From a virus: a stretch of DNA of 64,000 bases. The stretch spans positions 1-64,000 of the IMG/VR virus record IMGVR_UViG_3300044213_000090. One strand, 5' to 3'. The position numbers and the translations under genes are program-made. This document shows, piece after piece, positions 24,932 to 31,639 of the stretch (position 1 is the stretch's first letter; every line of letters begins with the position of its first letter). Under the pieces are notes generated by a model that was given only the letters and a program-made list of their open reading frames with translations, was not told the DNA's origin and did no database searches.

Positions 24932-27769
24932 TTATTTTGCGTCTCCGTATCTTTTAGCATAGCTTGAGTCTGCGTCAAGTGGTATGCCCTTCATATATGG
25001 CGGTTCTTTAATCATCTGCGCATGAACCCATGTTTCCGCTATCTCAGCTTCATTCTCAGGTACAAGCACTACAACTTCATCGTGAACAGTCAACACACAA
25101 GGGTATCTTTCCTGTATCCGTAACATTCCATCAGTCATCACGCAACGGGCAACGGCCTGAACAATGTTTTCTACCAGCTTACCGCCGTATAGTTTTTTAT
25201 TGTCAGACCCATAAGACCACTGCGCTCTGCCTTTATCGTCATATGCAACTGTTAAATTCGGATAACGCAAAGACAAACCACTAGGTAGGATTATACGCTC
25301 TTTTTCAAATTTTAGACACTTGTATTCATAAGTATTTCCCTTATACAAACTGTGCTCTATCAGCGAACCACACAACTCCCAAAAGCTAACGACTGGGTGT
25401 GACTTCTCTCTGTAAATCTCAATAATCTTTTTAGCCGCTAGGCTGTGGACGGCAAGCTCTCTGTCGGTACAAGTGTGCGGTATTTTGTTAAGTAATTCCA
25501 CGTTCCTATCCCAACCCATAAAGTCCGCCGCATCTTGTTGGGTTACTCCAAGTTGTTTAGCAAATGCCTTATCGTATAGAGTAGGCGGTGCGCCGAGAAA
25601 CCCAGTCAATAACTGGGCAGAAAAGCTAGCCCAACCCATACCATAGCCACAGTTATGTACAATCATTGGACCCGCTTCAGTAAGAACCATATATCTATTT
25701 CTTGGACCCGCATAAGCGATGTCGTAAGTCTGCATTTTCTGCTTCAAGAAGTTTGATTGTTTTTCTAAGCTCTTCGACGTCTCGTGCTTTGATTTTTCTT
25801 TTATTTGACATGTTGACGCTCCTAGAACAGAACCGCAAATTGTTTGGTTCATATCCTTTATCATTGTCGATTCTGTCAAGCTGGTACTCGGGGACGTCCC
25901 AACCATCAAGGGTGACAAGATATTTAAGAAATGCAACCCTGTCTTTAATCCATCCCGGATATACGCCGATACCTCTTCCACCGTAGTCCGGATAGATTTT
26001 ACTTTTTGGATTGGTACATCGGACAATAATCGAGCTGATTCTGTCAAGTAGTCTGTCCCTGTGGTTTCTGTCAGGGCAAATGGCGTGATACCCCTTCTGT
26101 TCCCAACGAGTCTCGACAGCTTTTCTTTTAGCACACACGTTACATCTTGTAGTTTTCTGCCTCTTGAAGTTGTGCCTATCAACTCTTCCCTTCCAACCAC
26201 ATGAACAGGCGACGTACGGGTGAAATCCTTTGTTGTGGTTGACCCATCCGACGATGGTAAGCTCGCCTTGTTTATAGCCGATAGGAAACGGAGCGGGTTT
26301 GTACATACCTCTTTCCATTCCTGCCATCCATGTTCCGTCAGGATTTCGTGGTCCTGCGTAGCGCTTATGCCCCATGCTGTCAGTACTTCCTTTTCCCCTT
26401 GAGGAAGCAGTCCTTGATGTTTTACCCATTCTTCACCATCCCATAACAAATCCGTATCCTGAACACTTATTATGGACTTCCATCCGGCATCGGTCAACAC
26501 TTTAGTGTCTGCGCCAAAACAACCTAGCAGCGCCGATTTGGCCGACTGTCTAAGAGTCGGATGTGTTTCCTTACTGAGGTTCGGGATACCGAACATTTGC
26601 GCTCCGAACGCCGAATACGCATCCTGTCCCGAATTGAAAATGTCAAGTAGCGCTTGATAATCTGCGAGGTACGCCAAGACCCTAGGCTCAATTTGGGAGA
26701 GGTCGCAGACCACAAGGGTGTAGCCTTTCGGCGCTTTGATAGCTTTGCGTAAGAAAGAGTTCCGTTTAAGGTTTTGTAGATTAAGCCCCGAGCCCTTGCT
26801 CGCCGACCAACGACCGGTATGCGCTCCGTAATAATTAAGTGGGACAGGGAGCGTACCTCTTTGAGCAATATCTGCGAATCTCTGTGCTCTTGTTCGTTCC
26901 AGCGTAGATTTAACCTTGAGCCTAGCTTCACACAAGAGTGCCACATCCTCATTGTCAGAATTGAGTAGCGCTTGGAAGAGTGCGTCGTTTTTAGCAAATG
27001 CGAAAGTTTCTTTATTGGTCGTTTTGCTAATCTTTTTCGGCGGGCTAACTCCAAGCGTTTCCAAAATAACAGCGAACTTATCGTTACTAGCCAACGACGA
27101 TTCTTCAATGCCAATTTTTTGTAAGAGCGCTTCTCTTTTGGTGCGTTCGTCCTCAATCGCATTTTGTAATATCTCCTTGTCTAGCTCAAGCGTAGGGAAT
27201 ACAAACATCTTGAGCGTCATGTCAATCAATTTTAGCTCGTCGTTAGGGAACCCGCCGTCAACTTCACCCATCAGGTTTCTAAATATCTGAGCGCATAGCT
27301 CTACATCATGTTCGCAGTAGACGGCTAACTCTTGTTCAATTTCATATGTTATCTCGGCCAAGCCGTTAGTGCTATGCACCGCTTGTCCTTTAGGTGGTAG
27401 CCCATAATACTCGGCTAACGTCGCCAAGCTGTTGCCCACTTCCACACCACGTAAAGCACGAGCCATAGAAAGAGAATCAAGAATAAAGGCAGGGCGAGCA
27501 CCATATACCCAACAAAGGATAGAGACATCAAACTGAGCGTTATGTGCAAGGACATTTACATTCTCCCAATCAATCGAGCTAATCCACGCTGGTATATCGT
27601 CATGCGTAACCCAATATGTTAAGTCTTCGTCAAGCCACTTATACCCAACGCCAAACGCTTTAAACATGGGGCTACGTACGTATTGTTCCGTAGTCATCTT
27701 ACTTAGCGTGTAGTCTTTACTGTCCCAACGAGTTTCAAAATCAACTACGAGTGTTCTTCTTCCGTACAT
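24932..27769 (-). CDS. polA: DNA polymerase I (family A) interrupted by an intein
   Basis: 945 aa precursor; removing the 290-residue intein leaves 655 aa, close to T7-type polymerases. The exonuclease domain has VDFET (Asp10, Glu12), AHNAQFD (Asp81) and YCEHD (Tyr151, Asp155). Polymerase motif A is VVCDLSQIEPRVLAYL (Asp356). Motif B starts RQSAK (Arg407, Lys411), is broken after ALLG, and resumes CGYGMGW at 707. Rejoined it gives R-x3-K-x7-YG exactly. Motif C is VHDE (896-898). It is the replicative enzyme and should be inactive until the intein splices. Exonuclease residues are intact, so proofreading is likely. It overlaps the upstream 68-aa gene by 29 nt. Confidence 0.95.
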   Translation of the reverse strand: MYGRRTLVVDFETRWDSKDYTLSKMTTEQYVRSPMFKAFGVGYKWLDEDLTYWVTHDDIPAWISSIDWENVNVLAHNAQFDVSILCWVYGARPAFILDSLSMARALRGVEVGNSLATLAEYYGLPPKGQAVHSTNGLAEITYEIEQELAVYCEHDVELCAQIFRNLMGEVDGGFPNDELKLIDMTLKMFVFPTLELDKEILQNAIEDERTKREALLQKIGIEESSLASNDKFAVILETLGVSPPKKISKTTNKETFAFAKNDALFQALLNSDNEDVALLCEARLKVKSTLERTRAQRFADIAQRGTLPVPLNYYGAHTGRWSASKGSGLNLQNLKRNSFLRKAIKAPKGYTLVVCDLSQIEPRVLAYLADYQALLDIFNSGQDAYSAFGAQMFGIPNLSKETHPTLRQSAKSALLGCFGADTKVLTDAGWKSIISVQDTDLLWDGEEWVKHQGLLPQGEKEVLTAWGISATQDHEILTEHGWQEWKEVCTNPLRFLSAINKASLPSSDGSTTTKDFTRTSPVHVVGREELIGTTSRGRKLQDVTCVLKEKLSRLVGNRRGITPFALTETTGTDYLTESARLLSDVPIQKVKSIRTTVEEVSAYIRDGLKTGLHFLNILSPLMVGTSPSTSLTESTMIKDMNQTICGSVLGASTCQIKEKSKHETSKSLEKQSNFLKQKMQTYDIAYAGPRNRYMVLTEAGPMIVHNCGYGMGWASFSAQLLTGFLGAPPTLYDKAFAKQLGVTQQDAADFMGWDRNVELLNKIPHTCTDRELAVHSLAAKKIIEIYREKSHPVVSFWELCGSLIEHSLYKGNTYEYKCLKFEKERIILPSGLSLRYPNLTVAYDDKGRAQWSYGSDNKKLYGGKLVENIVQAVARCVMTDGMLRIQERYPCVLTVHDEVVVLVPENEAEIAETWVHAQMIKEPPYMKGIPLDADSSYAKRYGDAK
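25652..26521 (-). mobile_element. Intein in polymerase motif B, residues 417-706 of the precursor
   Basis: The splicing motifs are complete. Block A is CFGADTKVLTDAGWKSI with Cys1 (codon 26519-26521). Block B is ISATQDHEILTEHGW with Thr55 and His58 of the intein. The C-terminal blocks are YDIAYAGPRNRYMV and PMIVHN, with the final His-Asn followed by Cys+1 of the extein (codon 25649-25651). Between blocks B and F, about 190 Ser/Thr/Lys-rich residues show no LAGLIDADG, HNH or GIY-YIG motif in this frame. Instead that DNA carries a separate HNH ORF in another frame. Insertion between Gly416 and the next Cys splits the O-helix motif, a highly conserved target. Confidence 0.93.
25695..26429 (-). 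CDS. HNH-type homing endonuclease nested in the intein DNA in another frame
   Basis: 244 aa, same strand as the polymerase but shifted by one nucleotide, and wholly inside the intein. It has a possible zinc ribbon (CSCGWKGR...CNVCAKRK, about 74-102). A nuclease core follows: YPDYGGRGIGVYPGWIKD, then QLDRIDNDKGYEPNNLRFCS and VNMSNKR. This 'GGRGI.V...W...LDRIDN..GY.P.N.R' pattern is that of many phage homing endonucleases. A coiled-coil tail (ARDVEELRKTIKLLEAENAD) ends it. The ATG at 26429 has a weak upstream site; Met19 at 26375 has AAAAGGAAG about 10 nt upstream and may be the true start. It probably drives homing of the intein in trans-frame. Confidence 0.85.
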   Translation of the reverse strand: MGKTSRTASSRGKGSTDSMGHKRYAGPRNPDGTWMAGMERGMYKPAPFPIGYKQGELTIVGWVNHNKGFHPYVACSCGWKGRVDRHNFKRQKTTRCNVCAKRKAVETRWEQKGYHAICPDRNHRDRLLDRISSIIVRCTNPKSKIYPDYGGRGIGVYPGWIKDRVAFLKYLVTLDGWDVPEYQLDRIDNDKGYEPNNLRFCSRSVNMSNKRKIKARDVEELRKTIKLLEAENADLRHRLCGSKK

Positions 27770-27947
27770 TCTTCGCTTTCGTTTTTGTTTTAGCCTGTGC
27801 TTCTTTTTTGCACTGTTCTATATATTGTTTGAGGATTGCCAGCACGCCCTCTTGAACTAGAAAGCCTAGCCCTTCTGCATCAAACCTTACTAAGCAGTCG
27901 GCAGAGCCGTCAGGATTCTCTGTGGTTTTAATAATTGTGATGTTCAT
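27741..27947 (-). CDS. Small conserved phage protein ahead of the polymerase
   Basis: 68 aa: MNITIIKTTENPDGSADCLV, then EGLGFLVQEGVLAILKQYIE and a Lys-rich tail (KTKTKAKNVRKKN). The 'NIT(I/V).K..EN.DGSA...V.FD.EG..FLVQ.G' pattern is one I associate with small proteins upstream of replication genes in phages. Function unknown. Its 3' end overlaps the polymerase start by 29 nt, and its start overlaps the 39-aa gene by 4 nt, so it is part of a tightly coupled string. Confidence 0.7.
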   Translation of the reverse strand: MNITIIKTTENPDGSADCLVRFDAEGLGFLVQEGVLAILKQYIEQCKKEAQAKTKTKAKNVRKKNTRS

Positions 27948-28063
27948 TCGTTTCTCCAGTAAACATTGTTAGGGTTAGCTAGCATGGACTTAACTAACTC
28001 TTCTGCATTTTTAAACCATTGAATCACTTTTAGGCCGTCATCCTGAAAAATAGTAAAGCTCAT
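27944..28063 (-). CDS. 39-aa early protein
   Basis: A short ORF reading MSFTIFQDDGLKVIQWFKNA then EELVKSMLANPNNVYWRNE. It overlaps the stop of the upstream gene and the start of the downstream gene by 4 nt each (ATGA junctions), exactly as its longer neighbours do. A GGGGAGAGAA ribosome site lies just upstream of the ATG. The frame fills what would otherwise be a 112-nt gap. Function unknown. Confidence 0.7.
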   Translation of the reverse strand: MSFTIFQDDGLKVIQWFKNAEELVKSMLANPNNVYWRNE

Positions 28064-28695
28064 TTCTCTCCCCTTACTTTAGCTTCTATTGCCCTAGCAA
28101 AATTCAAAACCATACTTCTACCCCAAAAGAAAACTTGTTCAGTTAGATTTTCTCCACCGCTTATTTCCATAATTTCCTCATCACTTAATGGAGATACTTC
28201 GTGCTTTGTTTGTGGTGTGGTGTAGAGTGGTTCTGCATCTTTAATTCGTGTTTCCCAATCTGACCCACTACCGCTATCAATGTATTTGTAGCCATAACCA
28301 TCAAAGTCATAGCGCATTGCTATTGGTTCATTTTGATTTTCTTGCAGTATTTCAACGCATTTATGGTGTGCGTTCTTGTGTAGATTTAATTGCTTTTCCA
28401 ACTCCGCTATTTTGTCTGCTTGCGTCTTGAAAAGAATCGACATTGTTTTGACTCTTTCTTCTTGAGCCTTGTAAAGTGCGTTCATACTTTCAAGCCCGTC
28501 AAATCCATCTTTCATACATTTCTCGTATGTAGTGGATAACGCTACAATCTGCGACTCCAACTCCGCTATTCTGTCTGCTTGTTGGCGAAGCATTACCTTT
28601 GCATCTGCCACAGTAGAACGAATATGTCCCATAGCGTGTGCTTCAGCCTTATCTTCAACAATCTGTAATTCATCTGCTAATTCTAAAGCGTTCAT
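28060..28695 (-). CDS. Coiled-coil early protein, Ea22-like family candidate
   Basis: 211 aa from the ATG at 28695, chosen because it forms an ATGA overlap with the upstream stop (an upstream TTG/GTG-type start would add four residues). It has two coiled-coil stretches with ADRIAELESQ and ADKIAELEKQL. A beta-rich part (MRYDFDGYGYKYIDSG) is followed by DAEPLYTTP and a C-terminal helix (EEIMEI...ARAIEAKVRGE). The 'PLYTTPQ' motif after a coiled coil is typical of small phage early proteins of unknown function (Ea22/DUF551-like). The ADRI(A/V)ELE motif is shared with the next gene. Confidence 0.65.
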   Translation of the reverse strand: MNALELADELQIVEDKAEAHAMGHIRSTVADAKVMLRQQADRIAELESQIVALSTTYEKCMKDGFDGLESMNALYKAQEERVKTMSILFKTQADKIAELEKQLNLHKNAHHKCVEILQENQNEPIAMRYDFDGYGYKYIDSGSGSDWETRIKDAEPLYTTPQTKHEVSPLSDEEIMEISGGENLTEQVFFWGRSMVLNFARAIEAKVRGEK

Positions 28696-29003
28696 ACAAT
28701 CTCCCAATCAATATCACCATCATCAGACAATTTTGTAATACGCACCGTTACATTTGGTAATCGTATTGCCCTATGAATTTCAATTTCTTGACCCAATTCA
28801 ATATCAAATGCGTTTTGGTATTCCTCAAGTACAACATCCGAAATAGAGTAGTAAGAAAACTCAGGGTCATTATCATTCCAAAATAAATTAGGCTCTAATT
28901 GTTTCTCAAGTTCCACTATTCTGTCTGCTTGTTTGTCTAGCTTTTGAAGTGCGTAGTGGTGGGTATCCCGTAGCTTCTCGTATTCTTCTTTCCAGTCTTT
29001 CAA
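28692..29003 (-). CDS. Early protein with coiled-coil start, TTG start codon
   Basis: 103 aa. The N-terminal helix contains LDKQADRIVELEKQLEP, related to the ADRIAELE segments of the downstream gene, which suggests shared ancestry or module exchange. The remainder is a beta-rich domain (VTVRITKLSDDGDIDWEIV at the end). The start codon is TTG, with a GGAGG site 8 nt upstream, and it overlaps the preceding stop (TTGA). Function unknown. Confidence 0.6.
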   Translation of the reverse strand: MKDWKEEYEKLRDTHHYALQKLDKQADRIVELEKQLEPNLFWNDNDPEFSYYSISDVVLEEYQNAFDIELGQEIEIHRAIRLPNVTVRITKLSDDGDIDWEIV

Positions 29004-29158
29004 AATAATGCCTCCTCGAAGGTATATTGAGGTTGGGGGGCGTTACGTACACCTTTGTATGACCAGCCACTTCTTAGGGCGCACGTTGCTATTGCTTCTT
29101 CTTTGCGGTGTGTAACCCGCATTAGTTCTCCGTCCTCGTTGTAGATTTTGTATCTCAT
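29000..29158 (-). CDS. 52-aa early protein
   Basis: A short ORF reading MRYKIYNEDGELMRVTHRKE then EAIATCALRSGWSYKGVRNA and ending TFEEALF. It is joined to the next gene by a TTGA overlap and to the previous one by a 1-nt overlap, with coding-like composition. 'YKIYNEDGEL.R...RKEEA' is a common pattern of tiny phage proteins of unknown function. No catalytic motif. Confidence 0.7.
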   Translation of the reverse strand: MRYKIYNEDGELMRVTHRKEEAIATCALRSGWSYKGVRNAPQPQYTFEEALF

Positions 29159-29394
29159 TAATTTATTGTCCTGTCGTTAAGTTGATCTAGAACTCTATGC
29201 CCAATTTCAGCCGCAGTTTCAGTAAGTAATATAGGAACTTCCATTTCGTCAATGTTCAAACCGCAAACTTTAACGCTACTTGTTTCGCTATTAGCTACTA
29301 CTAAGATCATGGAAATATTTGGGTCATCTGCGCCTTCTTCAATCAAACCATAAATCGCTTCAAGGGCGCTGTCGTGTGTTGTTCTTTCCGTCAT
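29158..29394 (-). CDS. Small early protein, unknown function
   Basis: 78 aa, acidic. It contains LEAIYGLIEEGADDPNISMI, then a beta-strand LVVANSETSSVKVCGL and a C-terminal helix ETAAEIGHRVLDQLNDR. The length and helix-strand-helix layout suggest a single small domain. An AAAGGAAAAA site precedes the ATG. No family recognised. It starts a run of four overlapping small genes. Confidence 0.6.
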   Translation of the reverse strand: MTERTTHDSALEAIYGLIEEGADDPNISMILVVANSETSSVKVCGLNIDEMEVPILLTETAAEIGHRVLDQLNDRTIN

Positions 29395-29418
29395 TTATTT
29401 TTTCCTTTATTTGTTTTT

Positions 29419-29745
29419 TCAGTCATACAGTCTTTCTCGTATATGGTCTACTTCGTCAATCGTTGCTATGGTCATTTCTACTGTATCTAAATTCTGCTCG
29501 TTAATAACGAGCCCATACCCGCCAGCATCCTCAATCTTCTTGAGTTCTGCCTCTTGTAAAGCCGTTACTGTATTGTTTCCAGCCTTACATTCTATCGCAA
29601 TAAATCGGCCTTGATGACACGCAATAATATCGGGAATACCCGAACGCCCATACCCGCCCATTACTGGATAAAAGTAGTAAACGCTACGTGCCTTTAGGAT
29701 TTTTGTTACTGCGTCTTTTACCTTTTTCTCGGGTGTTTGTGCCAT
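29419..29745 (-). CDS. VRR-NUC domain nuclease
   Basis: 108 aa, the normal size of a stand-alone VRR-NUC protein. The active site is visible: SGIPDIIACHQGRFIAIECK with Asp39, Glu52 and Lys54 (the PD..(E)xK triad), and a helix with QEAELKKIEDAGG. These PD-(D/E)XK enzymes include structure-specific nucleases and Holliday-junction resolvase-like proteins. In a phage the likely job is resolving replication or recombination intermediates. An AAAGGAG site 7 nt before the ATG supports this start although it overlaps the upstream gene by 62 nt. Confidence 0.85.
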   Translation of the reverse strand: MAQTPEKKVKDAVTKILKARSVYYFYPVMGGYGRSGIPDIIACHQGRFIAIECKAGNNTVTALQEAELKKIEDAGGYGLVINEQNLDTVEMTIATIDEVDHIRERLYD

Positions 29746-30124
29746 TTGTTAACTCCTTTGTTAGTTCTTCAGATCGCTTTTCGTATTCCTCATCAAAGAC
29801 CTTGTTCAGTATGTTAGCCGCCAGCGTTTCTTTAGTATTCTGCATAGCCTGTGCAAGTCTACCCGCCATGCTATCACCCCACTTTGGTAGGCCGTTCATA
29901 AACTCATCGAACTCTTCGTCTTTCAAGTAGCGCATACCTTCGGGGGTTTCTATCATTACCCCGTTAGTCTTTAGCCAGCCTAGCTTATGGCTATCTGCGT
30001 TTAGTTCCGTTACTTGTTGCTTAAGCCCTTTTATTAAAGCGTCTCTACTATCTATGACGTTTTTTAGCCTTTCAATCTCAGCCCCTTTCGGGTCAATCGC
30101 TTTCAGTATTTCCTTCGAGTCCAT
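29684..30124 (-). CDS. Helical early protein, unknown function
   Basis: 146 aa. It has an N-terminal coiled coil (EIERLKNVIDSRDALIKGLK), a middle VMIETPEGMRYLKDEEFDEF and a strongly basic C-terminus (NTREKGKRRSNKNPKGT). The last 20 residues overlap the VRR-NUC gene in another frame for 62 nt, which is long for this genome. Its start overlaps the zinc-ribbon gene upstream by 32 nt. No family recognised. Confidence 0.6.
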   Translation of the reverse strand: MDSKEILKAIDPKGAEIERLKNVIDSRDALIKGLKQQVTELNADSHKLGWLKTNGVMIETPEGMRYLKDEEFDEFMNGLPKWGDSMAGRLAQAMQNTKETLAANILNKVFDEEYEKRSEELTKELTNGTNTREKGKRRSNKNPKGT

Positions 30125-30302
30125 TTATTTCTCCTTCGTTATAACTTAATTCCAACTCACTCATTGGTAGCTCTATTGTCGTTAATCTAAAGCCACAGTC
30201 AGCCGTACAAACCTTTCTTCTACGCACCCAGTCAGGGTGTTGGCTTGCCGTTCGTGTCTGCGTTATCTTTAGCTTGGCTCCGCAGTCGGGGCAGTTGCGC
30301 AT
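30093..30302 (-). CDS. Zinc-ribbon protein
   Basis: 69 aa. Two Cys pairs, CPDCGAKL (Cys4, Cys7) and CTADCGFRLTTIELP (Cys32, Cys36), form a zinc ribbon with an NrdR-like 'R.RRK.C...CGFR.TT.E' core. Small phage proteins of this kind resemble Ogr-type or NrdR-type DNA-binding ribbons and may act as transcription regulators. The C-terminus is acidic. It lies directly after the next gene with no gap. The regulatory role is inferred. Confidence 0.65.
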   Translation of the reverse strand: MRNCPDCGAKLKITQTRTASQHPDWVRRRKVCTADCGFRLTTIELPMSELELSYNEGEINGLEGNTESD

Positions 30303-30494
30303 TTAAAACTCCCATGTCTTGTTGATTGTTATTTGTTGGTCGTCGTTTGTTGCTTCGACTTTGATCTCTATACTGCTATCGGTTTTGGTCTTGTCTTTCT
30401 TACCAAATATCAAATCAAAGTTTCTATCAAACTCTTCCATACTTACACCTAATGGGCGAGGTGCATCACCTTTACCGCCGTCATGGTTACTCAT
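30303..30494 (-). CDS. Small conserved phage protein (NHxGGKGDxPRP start)
   Basis: 63 aa from the ATG at 30494, which has a GAGGAAG ribosome site. The longer frame would need a TTG start lying inside that site. It begins MSNHDGGKGDAPRPLGVSME and continues EFDRNFDLIFGKKDK. This 'GGKGD.PRP..V..EEFD.N.D.IFG' start is widely seen in small phage proteins of unknown function. The C-terminal part is beta-rich. It overlaps the 47-aa gene by 8 nt. Confidence 0.7.
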   Translation of the reverse strand: MSNHDGGKGDAPRPLGVSMEEFDRNFDLIFGKKDKTKTDSSIEIKVEATNDDQQITINKTWEF

Positions 30495-30630
30495 CTCTAT
30501 CTTCCTCAATTCGTTTCTGTATTAGCCTCACTAGACGCTCGTATTTAACAACGTCTTTCATAACTTCGTGCCTACCAAAGTTAGCCTCTAGCGCCAGCTT
30601 AACTACTTCTTCCCTACTTAGTTCTTCCAT
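30487..30630 (-). CDS. 47-aa helical early protein
   Basis: A short ORF reading MEELSREEVVKLALEANFGR, then HEVMKDVVKYERLVRLIQKR and ending IEEDRDE. It is almost entirely helical and charged. It overlaps the genes on both sides (8 nt downstream, 13 nt upstream) and fills the stretch between them, so it is probably a real gene of the early string. Function unknown. Confidence 0.65.
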   Translation of the reverse strand: MEELSREEVVKLALEANFGRHEVMKDVVKYERLVRLIQKRIEEDRDE

Positions 30631-30806
30631 ACTGGTTCCTTATCGCATACTGTAACCCCACCACACGTAGAGCATACTACAGTTTTGCCATCTATGATCA
30701 GTATTTCCTGTTCGCAAGCGTGTGCCATAGGTGGGAAGAAATAAAAGATAACCGCTACAAAAATAACGGCTCCAATTAACATCCACACTTCTTCTCTTAT
30801 GTTCAT
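30618..30806 (-). CDS. Small membrane or exported protein with Cys-rich tail
   Basis: 62 aa. A single hydrophobic segment at about residues 9-25 (MLIGAVIFVAVIFYFFPP) is followed by MAHACEQEILI and a C-terminal CSTCGGVTVC cluster. It could be a signal-anchored periplasmic peptide with disulphides or a cytoplasmic zinc knuckle, depending on orientation. Small early membrane proteins in phages often act on the host envelope or in superinfection exclusion, but nothing specific is seen here. Confidence 0.6.
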   Translation of the reverse strand: MNIREEVWMLIGAVIFVAVIFYFFPPMAHACEQEILIIDGKTVVCSTCGGVTVCDKEPVWKN

Positions 30807-31000
30807 TTGTCCTTTCCTTCCCAGTAAATGCGTTGTTCTTCAATTTCTTTCTCTAGCTTAGCTTTGTACTCGTTGCGTGCTTTGCCTAGGTTCTCGAATG
30901 TTTTTAATCCCACTACCAACCAAAAGGCAGCCCACCACCAGCCACCAGCGTCAGACTCATACAGAAAGTAACCTACAAATAAAGCTAGCATTTCAAACAT
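30803..31000 (-). CDS. Small membrane protein with coiled-coil tail
   Basis: 65 aa from the ATG at 31000, which has a strong GAGAGGAGAAACGAA leader; the longer frame would add ten residues overlapping the DUF3310 gene. Two hydrophobic stretches (MFEMLALFVGYFLYES and WWWAAFWLVVGLKTF) are followed by a charged helix (KARNEYKAKLEKEIEEQR). It is joined to the downstream membrane gene by a 4-nt overlap. Possibly the two act together at the inner membrane. Function unknown. Confidence 0.65.
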   Translation of the reverse strand: MFEMLALFVGYFLYESDAGGWWWAAFWLVVGLKTFENLGKARNEYKAKLEKEIEEQRIYWEGKDK

Positions 31001-31379
31001 TTCGTTTCTCCTCTCGAACTGCAATCTCATCTTGTAAATACCACATGGCTTTCTTTAAATCTTCTAAGTCTTTATCGGTAACTTCAGCATCTTTCAATCC
31101 CGCACGCCAAATATACTTCATCACATTACCTAGATTGAATCCCATATGCCTTGTGATTTCGATACACTCCACTCCGCTTGGATGTGAGGTGTAGTGCTTG
31201 GGGTGGTTAACTGGGTCGTGTTTTGTTTTGTTAATGTGTTTGGTAAGTTGGTCTGCTATGTCTTGTTGAATTTTTCTAGCGTCGGCGGGGTCATAAACCA
31301 TCGCCACAGTATCATCACTAAACTGAACCCAACCCCCAAACGGCACAGGCTCACCGCTACATTCATCTATCTTGCTCAT
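30993..31379 (-). CDS. DUF3310 protein (T7 gp1.7-related)
   Basis: 128 aa. The C-terminal 70 residues are the DUF3310 signature: DPVNHPKHYTSHPSGVECIE, then ITRHMGFNLGNVMKYIWRAG and a C-terminal DLEDLKKAMWYLQDEI. T7 gp1.7, of the same family, is a nucleotide kinase affecting thymidine nucleotide pools, and many phages carry a copy. The N-terminal 55 residues are an extra beta-rich part (WVQFSDDTVAMVYDP). The ATG overlaps the preceding stop by 4 nt. Kinase activity for this member is inferred from the family. Confidence 0.8.
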   Translation of the reverse strand: MSKIDECSGEPVPFGGWVQFSDDTVAMVYDPADARKIQQDIADQLTKHINKTKHDPVNHPKHYTSHPSGVECIEITRHMGFNLGNVMKYIWRAGLKDAEVTDKDLEDLKKAMWYLQDEIAVREEKRNV

Positions 31380-31639
31380 TTCTTCTTTCCTTTCTTTGGT
31401 TGTTCTGCTACTAGCGTAGCTCTATGGTGCTTCATTACTTCTTCGCCTAACTTCTCTAAGTCGTCAACATATTTCTCTAGCATTTCCCGAGCCGCCCATG
31501 CCGCACCGCTTTCGGGTTCATTGATAATACTTGACGCAACCATTTCAACTACATTAGCTACGCTATCAATCTTATATGCTACCGACTCAATCTCGTTAGC
31601 CAAATCCCACAGTTCTTTAGTACAAGTCTTGTTTTCCAT
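31376..31639 (-). CDS. Helical early protein, unknown function
   Basis: 87 aa. It is predominantly helical: LWDLANEIESVAYKIDSVAN, then NEPESGAAWAAREMLEKYVD and a basic end KKGKKK. A strong GGAAAGGAAG ribosome site precedes the ATG and supports the start inside the end of the upstream gene (23-nt overlap). It is coupled to the DUF3310 gene by an ATGA junction. No family recognised. Confidence 0.6.
   Translation of the reverse strand: MENKTCTKELWDLANEIESVAYKIDSVANVVEMVASSIINEPESGAAWAAREMLEKYVDDLEKLGEEVMKHHRATLVAEQPKKGKKK

Noticed and set aside
25652-26521. Group I intron instead of an intein
   Set aside because: The polymerase frame stays open throughout and ends with intein blocks and HN/C splice residues; an intron would not need these.
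26524-27162. 212-codon open frame on the minus strand over the polymerase
   Set aside because: Arg/Lys/Ser/Leu-biased translation with no recognisable motif; it lies over the conserved polymerase coding sequence in another frame. Unlike the nested HNH at 25695, nothing in it resembles a protein family.
30640-30843. 67-codon leftward frame overlapping two small membrane-protein genes
   Set aside because: Out of frame with both ribosome-site-supported genes at 30618 and 30803, and without protein-like composition.
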